IMG/VR virus record: IMGVR_UViG_3300010158_000114
Location: 1-45,749 of that record
Direction: 5' to 3' (one strand)
Origin: a virus
Length of the DNA: 45,749 nt
Shown here: positions 30,832 through 38,289 of the stretch, in pieces
Numbering within the stretch: position 1 is the first letter of the stretch
Layout of the letters: every line of letters begins with the position of its first letter
The notes under the pieces: model-generated
Told to the model about the DNA's origin: nothing
Seen by the model: only the letters and a program-made list of their open reading frames with translations
The model's database searches: none
Made by a program: the position numbers and the translations under genes

Positions 30832-31335
30832 ATGGCAAGGATAATAAGAATAACAGAAAATGATTTAGTAAAAATTGTTAAAAGAGTAATAAAAGAACAA
30901 CCTGGTCTTTTTGATGTTGCTTCAGACCCAGCTTTAGCGGGTGTTATCTTTACTCCAGGAATAGAGAAAGGAGGATGTAAAAAAGAAAATCCTGCAAAAA
31001 ATAAATTAAGTCAACTTCTTACTTATTGCGGTAAAATTCAACCTGATTCAAATACTACTAAAATAAAGGCGTGGAATGACAGATTATACAAGTCTATGAA
31101 AGGGAGAGGAACAAATGAAGATTTTATTAAAGTATTAGATGAAATTAAAACGGTTAATGAATTATCAGCAATTTGGAAAACATTTAAATATGATAATCAA
31201 AATCTTTGGCGATGGATGGAAGGTGAGATGAAGTATAATTGGGATGACACTTGGAATCGATTAAAAAAATTCCAAACAATTGCTAAAATACCAACTTGTT
31301 TAGAATATAATAAAAATACGACAACAAACTCATAA
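30832..31335 (+). CDS. Late protein with targeting-like N-terminus and annexin-like stretch (167 aa)
   Basis: The N-terminus ARIIRITENDLVKIVKRVIK is of a type I have often seen at the start of unrelated proteins in uncultured marine phages. A later stretch, LYKSMKGRGTNEDFIKVLDE followed by ELSAIWKTF, resembles an annexin/endonexin repeat (GxGT then helices), which may be coincidence. Two cysteine pairs are present. Probably a virion-packaged protein. Confidence 0.6.
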   Translation: MARIIRITENDLVKIVKRVIKEQPGLFDVASDPALAGVIFTPGIEKGGCKKENPAKNKLSQLLTYCGKIQPDSNTTKIKAWNDRLYKSMKGRGTNEDFIKVLDEIKTVNELSAIWKTFKYDNQNLWRWMEGEMKYNWDDTWNRLKKFQTIAKIPTCLEYNKNTTTNS

Positions 31336-31344
31336 TATAGTAAG

Positions 31345-31680
31345 ATGAAACTAAAACCATTTGAGAAATTTTTAAAGTATAGTGATTTTGATAAAAAATT
31401 CCTCTCAATTTACAAAGAGTTAAGGGAATTATTTCAAAGATACGAATGGAGTGAAAAAGATTTGGAGAAACCTCCATTTTATACAGAAGAATTGATGAGG
31501 TTGCATCACACTATGCAAAATGAAAAATTGACTTTATTTAACGACTTAAAATCTTATTTTGATATTACTTGGGAAGAATTTGAAGAATATATGATTCCAA
31601 AGTTAAAACAAATAAACGAATTAACACCTTTAAAAGATGGCAGTAAAAAGAGAGATGATAGATGGGACGAAGATTATTAA
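31345..31680 (+). CDS. Hypothetical protein (111 aa)
   Basis: Starts MKLKPFEKFLKYSDFDKKFL. Helical, highly charged, no membrane segment. The 3' end overlaps the KTSC gene by 44 bp. Function unknown. Confidence 0.58.
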   Translation: MKLKPFEKFLKYSDFDKKFLSIYKELRELFQRYEWSEKDLEKPPFYTEELMRLHHTMQNEKLTLFNDLKSYFDITWEEFEEYMIPKLKQINELTPLKDGSKKRDDRWDEDY

Positions 31681-31879
31681 TGAAATTGAGTCCTCAAACA
31701 TTAAAAAAACAACATTTGATACAGAGACAAAATCACTTATTACAGAATTTAATAACGGGTTAGTTTATGAGTATGAAAATGTCCCCCACCAAATCTACAC
31801 AAAATTTAGAACCGCAGAATCTCAAGGAAAATTTTTTATGGCTGAAATAGCAAAAAAATACAAATATAAAAAACTCTAA
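31637..31879 (+). CDS. KTSC-domain protein (80 aa)
   Basis: IESSNIKKTTFDTETKSLIT, then LVYEYENVPHQIYTKF and ESQGKFF match the KTSC domain, a short beta-rich module found alone or fused to other domains in bacteria and phages. Its function is not established. An alternative ATG at 31655 would reduce the overlap with the upstream gene. Confidence 0.78.
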   Translation: MAVKREMIDGTKIINEIESSNIKKTTFDTETKSLITEFNNGLVYEYENVPHQIYTKFRTAESQGKFFMAEIAKKYKYKKL

Positions 31880-31888
31880 TTATCCAAC

Positions 31889-31897
31889 TATTTATTA
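31889..31897 (+). promoter_or_regulatory. TATTTATTA motif
   Basis: Ends 3 bases before the ATG at 31901; an instance of the recurrent upstream motif. Confidence 0.5.
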
Positions 31898-31900
31898 TTA

Positions 31901-32641
31901 ATGAAAGATTTTCAAAAAATATTGAATAGTTTTGAAGTTAGGGATACTCTAAATCCCAAAGTTTGGGAAAATTCCGCAGAACCAAAAAAAGCAAAACTTA
32001 AAAATAATATTAGAACAAAATTATTAAAAATTGCTGATGAATTTTCTGATGAATTGGGTGAAGATGTATTCATAGTAGATATTCATTTAATGGGTTCATT
32101 AGCCAATTTTAATTGGTCGGAATATTCAGATTTTGACTTACACCTTTTAGTTGATTTTGAAGGTTTAGATAATCCTGAGCTTTATAAAGAAATGTTTGAT
32201 TTGAAAAAAGATGCATTTAATGATAAACATGATATAAAAATTTATGGTTTTGATGTTGAGGTTTACGCCCAAGATGCAAAAGATGAAAAATTTAGTGAAG
32301 GTATATATTCTGTAATGTATGATGAGTGGGTTAATGTTCCGCCAAAAAAACATAAGAATATTGATATGGAATTATTAAAAACCAAAATTAAAACTTGGAC
32401 ATCAAAGATAGATAAGGCTCTTGAAGAAGCCAAAGAGGGAAATGATGGGAAAAAATTAAAAGACTTAAAAGAAAAGATTAAAGAATATAGACAATCAGGT
32501 TTAGAAAAAGAAGGGGAACTTTCTTATGAAAATTTGGTTTTTAAGTATTTGAGACGTTCAGGGTATATCGGTAGGTTATTTGAACTTAAAACAAAACTTA
32601 AAGATAAAGAATTATCTATTGAAAGAAAAACGATAGAATAA
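31901..32641 (+). CDS. Nucleotidyltransferase-fold protein (246 aa)
   Basis: HLMGSLANFNWSEYSDFDLH near residues 65-84 is the G-S-x-N ... D-x-D signature of the DNA polymerase beta-like nucleotidyltransferase superfamily. VEVYAQD near 125 offers the third acid. The C-terminal 110 residues are charged helices. Members transfer nucleotides to RNA, drugs or proteins (including toxins); the acceptor here is unknown. It lies in the head-gene run, where such a protein is unexpected. Confidence 0.78.
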   Translation: MKDFQKILNSFEVRDTLNPKVWENSAEPKKAKLKNNIRTKLLKIADEFSDELGEDVFIVDIHLMGSLANFNWSEYSDFDLHLLVDFEGLDNPELYKEMFDLKKDAFNDKHDIKIYGFDVEVYAQDAKDEKFSEGIYSVMYDEWVNVPPKKHKNIDMELLKTKIKTWTSKIDKALEEAKEGNDGKKLKDLKEKIKEYRQSGLEKEGELSYENLVFKYLRRSGYIGRLFELKTKLKDKELSIERKTIE

Positions 32642-32661
32642 AATATTTACTATTTATTGTA

Positions 32662-32670
32662 TATTTATAA
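32662..32670 (+). promoter_or_regulatory. TATTTATAA motif
   Basis: Preceded by a second TATTTATTG at about 32651; the pair sits 33-52 bases upstream of the ATG at 32703. Confidence 0.45.
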
Positions 32671-32702
32671 AGAAAAATTAAAATAATTTAAAAACTCAAA
32701 AT

Positions 32703-33932
32703 ATGGGAGACTTAAAACCGCTCGGAAGTGAAAAATTGGAAGGGCAAGAAAAAATCAAGAGAATAATTGAACTCTCAAGATATAATGAAAATAGACCATC
32801 CAACATCAACGAAACATCTAGGTCAGAATATGGGATTAGTTTAGCAGATGGAAATAACTATGAAATTGTAAAAGAAAAACAGGGTTATATCATCAAAAAA
32901 ACAATTTCTGAATCTGCGACTGATTATATTGAACCTATGAAAAACAGAAAGTATTATTCTTCGTATTCTCAGGCTCTAAAAAGATTAAATCTTTTAACAA
33001 AAGAAGTTAATAGATTGACTGAGAATGAAGAAGGTACTTCTTTATTTGGAGAACAAAAAAAGTTTGTTTTAAAAACTCCAAAATCTGCTCCGGCAGGAGA
33101 TGAACCTATTGCGGAACTTCCTCCACCATCAGAACCACCAGCAGTACCAACACCTGAATTACCAGCTTCACCTGATGCAACACCTCCTTCACCTGAAGGG
33201 GCTGAAATACCAACAGGAGATATGGAAGGAGGAGATATGCCTGATATGGGTGATATGGGAGGCGATGAAGGAATGCCTGATATGGGTGAAAAAGAAGAAG
33301 AAGTTACATTCAAATCAATTCAAAAACTTACAGGTAAATTAACCCAGAAAATGAGAGAATTTGATAATGAAAAAGGATTAACATCTGAGAATATTAAGTA
33401 CGTTATTAATATGGTTTTATCTGCCGCTGATTTGAAAAATTTATCAGAAGAAGATAAGGAAGATATTATTTCAAAATTTGACGAAGAAGAAGGGATGGAA
33501 GATATGGGCGGAGAAGAAGAAATACCTGATATTCCTGATATGGGCGGAGAAGATACGGGAGGTGAAATGCCTGATATGGGTACAGAACCTGAAGGAGAGA
33601 TGGGTGAAATGTATCATTCAATAATTGATAGCATTTTTGGTGAGTCAAAAATTGATAAAGTTATTTCAAAATATTTCCAAGTTTCAGATAAAGAACAAAG
33701 AATGATTAAAGAAAGTCAACAAAAAAGAAAATTAGTTACTAAATCTGATGCAAAAAGAAAAATGAAAGACGTTATCAAATTAAGTGAAACTATTGAACAA
33801 GAACTTGCATCACAAAAATTTTTAGAAGAAAATCGTACCTTTGTTTTTGTTGGTAAAACAAATAAGAAAAATTTGGTTTTTGAAAATAAAGATAAACAAA
33901 TTAAAATTTCACCTGAAGGACTTGTTCTATGA
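32703..33932 (+). CDS. Acidic late structural-cluster protein with Met/Asp/Gly repeats (409 aa)
   Basis: The N-terminal 115 residues (GSEKLEGQEKIKRIIELSRY and onward) form a folded-looking domain. A Pro-rich segment follows (about 140-170), then DMPDMGDMGGDE-type repeats broken by a helical block (about 200-260) and a basic C-terminal domain. Disordered acidic segments of this kind occur in prohead core components. Its stop overlaps the next start (ATGA). Function unknown. Confidence 0.65.
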   Translation: MGDLKPLGSEKLEGQEKIKRIIELSRYNENRPSNINETSRSEYGISLADGNNYEIVKEKQGYIIKKTISESATDYIEPMKNRKYYSSYSQALKRLNLLTKEVNRLTENEEGTSLFGEQKKFVLKTPKSAPAGDEPIAELPPPSEPPAVPTPELPASPDATPPSPEGAEIPTGDMEGGDMPDMGDMGGDEGMPDMGEKEEEVTFKSIQKLTGKLTQKMREFDNEKGLTSENIKYVINMVLSAADLKNLSEEDKEDIISKFDEEEGMEDMGGEEEIPDIPDMGGEDTGGEMPDMGTEPEGEMGEMYHSIIDSIFGESKIDKVISKYFQVSDKEQRMIKESQQKRKLVTKSDAKRKMKDVIKLSETIEQELASQKFLEENRTFVFVGKTNKKNLVFENKDKQIKISPEGLVL

Positions 33933-34324
33933 GTTATCTAATTTATGTTAATGGTTTGGGACCAAACTTTAAAGGTGATAACATTTATGAATTTATTTTT
34001 TCGGATGAACAAGAAGTTTGGGGAGATGGATGGGATAGTAAACCTTGTAATGGTTACCCTTTACCACCTGAACTAAAATATATTACAAAAGTAGGAGTTT
34101 TGAGGGACACTAACATAAAGTTGGAGTTAATTCAAAACTCCGATTATTTTTCGATGATTGATGCTGTTGATGGGGTTGTCGCTTTAGCGTGGGAAGAGGA
34201 TGATACGGTTAAACAACCGAGAATGGTTTTTAGGTTTAATGATACAGAACAAAAAATAAAAGATTTATTATACGAAAAGGATTTAATCCTTGAGTTTGAA
34301 AAAAAAGTTGTATATGAAAAATAA
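33929..34324 (+). CDS. Hypothetical phage protein (131 aa)
   Basis: Starts with ATGA overlapping the previous stop. YVNGLGPNFKGDNIYEFIF and EVWGDGWDSKPCNGYP lead a compact alpha/beta protein that I have seen as an uncharacterised gene beside T4-like head genes. No motif for activity. Confidence 0.65.
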   Translation: MSYLIYVNGLGPNFKGDNIYEFIFSDEQEVWGDGWDSKPCNGYPLPPELKYITKVGVLRDTNIKLELIQNSDYFSMIDAVDGVVALAWEEDDTVKQPRMVFRFNDTEQKIKDLLYEKDLILEFEKKVVYEK

Positions 34325-35087
34325 TATAAAGGCACTTCAACTGATAAAATCAGGATTATCATCCAAGACTGTTTCAAAGTTAACAGAATCTCAAATTGAT
34401 GAGTTACATAGTAAAATGATTGGTGAACAAATTACCACATTACCATCTCAACCGTCTTATAAAGTTGGAGATAAAGGGGGGACACTACCTGCTAGTGATA
34501 AAGGTTACGCAATTAAAAAAAATCCTTTAGATAACTCCATAACCGCAACAAAAATGGAAGGAGAAATGGAGGAGGGTAAAAATAAAGTTAAAAAATCTGA
34601 ACCTAATCCTTGGGCAATATGTCACTCTCAAGTTGGACCTAAAAAAACAAGAAAATTTGAAAGATGCGTTCAAGCAGTAAAAAAAAGTTTGAAAGAAGGA
34701 AAAAATCCTGTATCTTTGTTTTTAGAAAACGAAATTATGAGAATAGTAGAAAAACATATACCACCAAGAATCAGTAAAGGTGATTTATTACAATATCTTT
34801 CAGAAGATACAACAACCGCACCTACAAAACCGGTGACAAAACCTACAACTAGACCAAGACCAATAAGTCCCGGTCAAAATCCAAATCCTGGTGAGAAAGA
34901 AGCTCCAAGGGCGAATACAACAACTGCACCAACAAAACCAATAACAAAACCTACAACTAGACCAAGACCAATAAGTCCCGGTCAAAATCCAAATCCTGGT
35001 GAGAAAGAAGCTCCAAGAGCAATTTCACCTGAAAGAGCAAAAACTGAAGTAATTAACGCAATAATGAAAATTTTAGACAATGAATAA
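34314..35087 (+). CDS. Late protein with tandem proline-rich repeats (257 aa)
   Basis: I chose the ATG at 34314 (MKNNIKALQLIKSGLSSKTV), overlapping the previous gene by 11 bp. A conserved phage block, EPNPWAICHSQVGPKKTRKF then ERCVQAVKKS, occupies about residues 96-125. It is followed by two near-identical 36-residue repeats (TTTAPTKPxTKPTTRPRPIS and onward) at about 166-237. The repeats look like a flexible linker. Virion or core component likely. Confidence 0.65.
   Translation: MKNNIKALQLIKSGLSSKTVSKLTESQIDELHSKMIGEQITTLPSQPSYKVGDKGGTLPASDKGYAIKKNPLDNSITATKMEGEMEEGKNKVKKSEPNPWAICHSQVGPKKTRKFERCVQAVKKSLKEGKNPVSLFLENEIMRIVEKHIPPRISKGDLLQYLSEDTTTAPTKPVTKPTTRPRPISPGQNPNPGEKEAPRANTTTAPTKPITKPTTRPRPISPGQNPNPGEKEAPRAISPERAKTEVINAIMKILDNE
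34809..35024 (+). repeat. Two tandem 108-bp direct repeats
   Basis: Units at 34809-34916 and 34917-35024 are almost identical and keep the reading frame, adding one 36-residue proline/threonine-rich unit each. Confidence 0.9.
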
Positions 35088-36420
35088 AAAAAGAATAAAA
35101 GAACAGATTGATTACGGCGGTAGACCTGAAAGAATGGACCCAAATTTGGAAAGAAAATTGGGTGACCCCGAAAGTTTATACGCTAAAAATCCGGCTTTAA
35201 AAGGTGGAGTACAAGACGTACAAAAACTTGTTTCATCAAGATTTGGAAAAGTTGTTGATAAACTAAAAGAAGTTACAGGTATTCAAGATTTAAGTGCTGG
35301 ACAAGTTAAGCAAATGCTTATGGGTGAAATGATGAGAAAAGCCCAAGAAGTTATGAATTTAGAATCAAGAGTAAAAGAACCTCTTAAAGATTTGGCTGTT
35401 GAAATTTGTTTAGATGAAACTGAAGCTGACCCAAGTTGGTATATTATTGACCCTCGTTTAGGGGAACAAATCGACGTTTCAAATTTTAGATACTCTCCCG
35501 AAGAACCAAAAGATGATGATGAAGAGGATGAAGAAGAAGGCGATAAAAAACCAAAGTTAGAAATACCATCTTTTGATATTGAAGATTTAACACCTGAAGA
35601 AGAATTTGAGTTAGAAAAACACAAAAGAAATATTATAAACGCACTTATTCAAGGTGCCGCAAAAAAAGGACACTACGTATTTCAAAAACCTGAAGTTAAA
35701 AGAAGATTAGACGCAATCAATCCAAGATTATATCCTAATTATTTAACAATAATGGCTATTAATGATTTCTTCTATTTTAGTATGGAACAAATGATTGAAA
35801 TGATGTCTGAAACAGGACAAGGTGTTGCCGGTAAAGTAGAATTAGACGAACCTGACGAGGAAGATTTAGATAATTTTGAAGAACAAGGTGGAGATAGAGA
35901 AGAGGCACCCGATACAAAAATTGTTGCTACAGGAGCATTTTTCCCAATCTTATGTCACGAAATTATTAAAGGAATTGAAGCGTCTAAAGGTAGGCACGGA
36001 TTACCAAAAGAACCAAGTATGAGAGCAAATGTGATGGGACAAACTGATACTTTGGCAAATGAGCCGATGCAATTGAGAATTGGACCTGAAATTTATGAAA
36101 AATTAAGATTTACATTACCTGATGAAATGTTTGATGAAGACAATAAAGGTTTAATAAATTGGTTCCATATTCAACTTTACCAAATTCCAGCTCAAGAGTT
36201 TTTGCAGATAATGGGTGATGTAATTTCAACTGATGAGAAAAAAAATAAGAAAGCAACCTCAAGATTTGAAGAAATTATGCGTGAAGCTCAAGATTTAAAA
36301 TCTGAATATGATAATTGGAAAAAAGAAGAAAAAGGTGAAGAACCTTCTAATGATGGTGAAGATGACGACGATGATTTGGATGATTTTTTAAGTGGTTTAG
36401 GTATATCGATGCCAAAATAA
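35080..36420 (+). CDS. Large acidic phage protein upstream of terminase (446 aa)
   Basis: The N-terminal domain is helical (about residues 1-110). A highly acidic linker (EPKDDDEEDEEEGDKKPK) follows near 145-165. A larger folded part runs to about 400 and the tail is acidic again (EDDDDDLDDFLSGLG). The position between late structural genes and the large terminase suggests a structural or packaging role, but I do not recognise the family. The gene starts 8 bp before the end of the upstream one. Confidence 0.65.
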   Translation: MNKKRIKEQIDYGGRPERMDPNLERKLGDPESLYAKNPALKGGVQDVQKLVSSRFGKVVDKLKEVTGIQDLSAGQVKQMLMGEMMRKAQEVMNLESRVKEPLKDLAVEICLDETEADPSWYIIDPRLGEQIDVSNFRYSPEEPKDDDEEDEEEGDKKPKLEIPSFDIEDLTPEEEFELEKHKRNIINALIQGAAKKGHYVFQKPEVKRRLDAINPRLYPNYLTIMAINDFFYFSMEQMIEMMSETGQGVAGKVELDEPDEEDLDNFEEQGGDREEAPDTKIVATGAFFPILCHEIIKGIEASKGRHGLPKEPSMRANVMGQTDTLANEPMQLRIGPEIYEKLRFTLPDEMFDEDNKGLINWFHIQLYQIPAQEFLQIMGDVISTDEKKNKKATSRFEEIMREAQDLKSEYDNWKKEEKGEEPSNDGEDDDDDLDDFLSGLGISMPK

Positions 36421-36437
36421 AATAACATAATAATATT

Positions 36438-36472
36438 AAAACCCTCCCTTAGGCGACTATTGGAGGGTTTTT
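36438..36472 (+). terminator. Terminator upstream of terminase
   Basis: AAACCCTCC pairs with GGAGGGTTT around a 15-base loop and is followed by T-run. A TATTTATAA motif follows immediately. Confidence 0.75.
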
Positions 36473-36474
36473 AC

Positions 36475-36483
36475 TATTTATAA
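36475..36483 (+). promoter_or_regulatory. TATTTATAA motif
   Basis: Sits between the terminator and the terminase ATG at 36488, with only 4 bases to the start codon. Confidence 0.55.
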
Positions 36484-36487
36484 TAAT

Positions 36488-38251
36488 ATGACGAAAGAAC
36501 AATTAATAATTGAAGTTACAAAGTGTATGAGAGATACTCCATATGCGTTAAGAACGTATTTACAAACTTTTGATAATACAAAATCAAAGTATGTACCATT
36601 AGACCTATTTCCAGACCAAATTAGTCTTATTGAGGACTACGAAAAATACAACGAGAATATCGCCCTAAAATACAGGCAGGCGGGTGTTTCTACGGTAACT
36701 GCGGCGTGGGCCTCAAAAAAACTTGCGTTTGCTAAAAAAAGCAAACCTGAAAAAGTTTTGATTATTGCAAACAAACTTGATACGTCAGTTGAGATGGCAA
36801 ATAAAATAAGAGCCTTTACAGAACAATGGCCGTCTTGGGTTGGTATTGGATTTTCGGCCGAAAAGAACGCCGCAAGACATTTTAAGTTAAATAATGATTG
36901 TGAGGTAAAGGCGGTTGCAACATCAAAAGATGCTCTTCGTGGTTATACACCTACTATCCTTATTTTTGATGAAGCGGCGTTTATTGATGCGGATTCAGAC
37001 TTTTGGGCGGCTTGTATGGCATCACTATCTACGGGTGGTAAGGTTATTGTAGTATCAACACCAAACGGACAGGACCCGATTTATTACGAGATTTACGACC
37101 AAGCATTAAGAAGTATGAATGACTTCAAGATTTCTGAAATGTTTTGGTATAAAGACCCGAGATATACAAAAGATTTGTATATGGTTAAAACAACCGATTT
37201 GGTTCATTTCTTACTTAATATAGAAGAATATCCAAAAGATGCAATTGTTGATTTAAGTGTTGATAATCCATATGAAAGAGACCACGAAATTACAAAAGAT
37301 TATATTGAACAGGGATATAAACCTTGTTCTGATTGGTTTGAGAAAATGGTTAAAAAACTTAAATTTGATAGGAGAAAAGTGGCTCAGGAGTTGGAATGTA
37401 ACTTTTTAAGTTCGGGTGATAACGTGTTTGACTCCGAAACATTACAAAGAATTAAAAATAATACAATACAGGAGCCTAAGGCAAAACTTATGGGTAATGC
37501 TTTATGGATTTTTGATGAACCTGAAGCGGGACATAAATATGTTATGGGTATTGACGTTTCAAGGGGAGATTCTGAAGATTTCTCTTGTATTCAAATAATT
37601 GATTTTGATGAAAGAAAACAGGTATTAGAATATGTTGGAAAAGTACCACCCGATATTGTTGCAGAAATAGCCTATAAATGGGGTACGATGTATAATGCTT
37701 ACTGTGTTACGGATTTAACAGGAGGAATGGGTGTTGCAACTGCAAGGAAGTTACAGGAGATGAATTATAAGGGTGGTATGTACGTAGATAACGTGGATAC
37801 TCAAAATAAATGGAAATGGGACCCAAAAATGGCTGAAAAAATACCAGGAATTAATTTTAACTCCAAAAGAGTTCAAATTATTGCCTCTTTTGAAGAAGCA
37901 ATTAGACATAATTTTGCGGTTCGTTCAAACCGACTCCATAATGAAATGAATGGGTTTGTTTATATTAATGGAAGACCTGACCACCAAAAAAACGGACACG
38001 ATGATTGTATTATGTCTATTTCTATGGCAATCTATGTTGGCGAAAAATCATTTCAACAATTAGAGAAAAATGTTAACCAAACAAAGGCTATGATTAATTC
38101 GTGGGCAACATCAGTTAATGAAGATAGAAACTCTTCAAACTTCTTTAACCCTTTAGTACCTCAAGCAGCACCAAAAATGGGACATTTCCCAAGTCAAGGA
38201 CCTGGTATGGAAGACTATAAAAAATATGGTTGGTTATTTGGTGGTAGATAA
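36488..38251 (+). CDS. terL: Terminase large subunit (gp17-like)
   Basis: ATPase motifs: a deviant Walker A RQAGVST (63-69), Walker B ILIFDEAA (157-164) and motif III VVSTPNG (188-194). The RNase H-like nuclease follows, with acids in MGIDVSRGDS (Asp356), CVTDLTGG (Asp409) and HDDCIMS near 503. Length 587 aa is close to T4 gp17. This motor packages DNA into proheads through the portal encoded next door. No small terminase gene was recognised nearby. Confidence 0.95.
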   Translation: MTKEQLIIEVTKCMRDTPYALRTYLQTFDNTKSKYVPLDLFPDQISLIEDYEKYNENIALKYRQAGVSTVTAAWASKKLAFAKKSKPEKVLIIANKLDTSVEMANKIRAFTEQWPSWVGIGFSAEKNAARHFKLNNDCEVKAVATSKDALRGYTPTILIFDEAAFIDADSDFWAACMASLSTGGKVIVVSTPNGQDPIYYEIYDQALRSMNDFKISEMFWYKDPRYTKDLYMVKTTDLVHFLLNIEEYPKDAIVDLSVDNPYERDHEITKDYIEQGYKPCSDWFEKMVKKLKFDRRKVAQELECNFLSSGDNVFDSETLQRIKNNTIQEPKAKLMGNALWIFDEPEAGHKYVMGIDVSRGDSEDFSCIQIIDFDERKQVLEYVGKVPPDIVAEIAYKWGTMYNAYCVTDLTGGMGVATARKLQEMNYKGGMYVDNVDTQNKWKWDPKMAEKIPGINFNSKRVQIIASFEEAIRHNFAVRSNRLHNEMNGFVYINGRPDHQKNGHDDCIMSISMAIYVGEKSFQQLEKNVNQTKAMINSWATSVNEDRNSSNFFNPLVPQAAPKMGHFPSQGPGMEDYKKYGWLFGGR

Positions 38252-38252
38252 G

Positions 38253-38261
38253 TATTTATAA
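38253..38261 (+). promoter_or_regulatory. TATTTATAA motif
   Basis: Overlaps the stop region of the terminase and lies 28 bases before the portal ATG. Confidence 0.45.
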
Positions 38262-38289
38262 TATTGATTACTTCAATTAAATTTATTAT

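Noticed and set aside
32969-33313. Minus-strand Ser/Gly/Pro-rich frame
   Set aside because: Antisense of the Met/Asp/Gly and proline repeats in the 32703-33932 protein.
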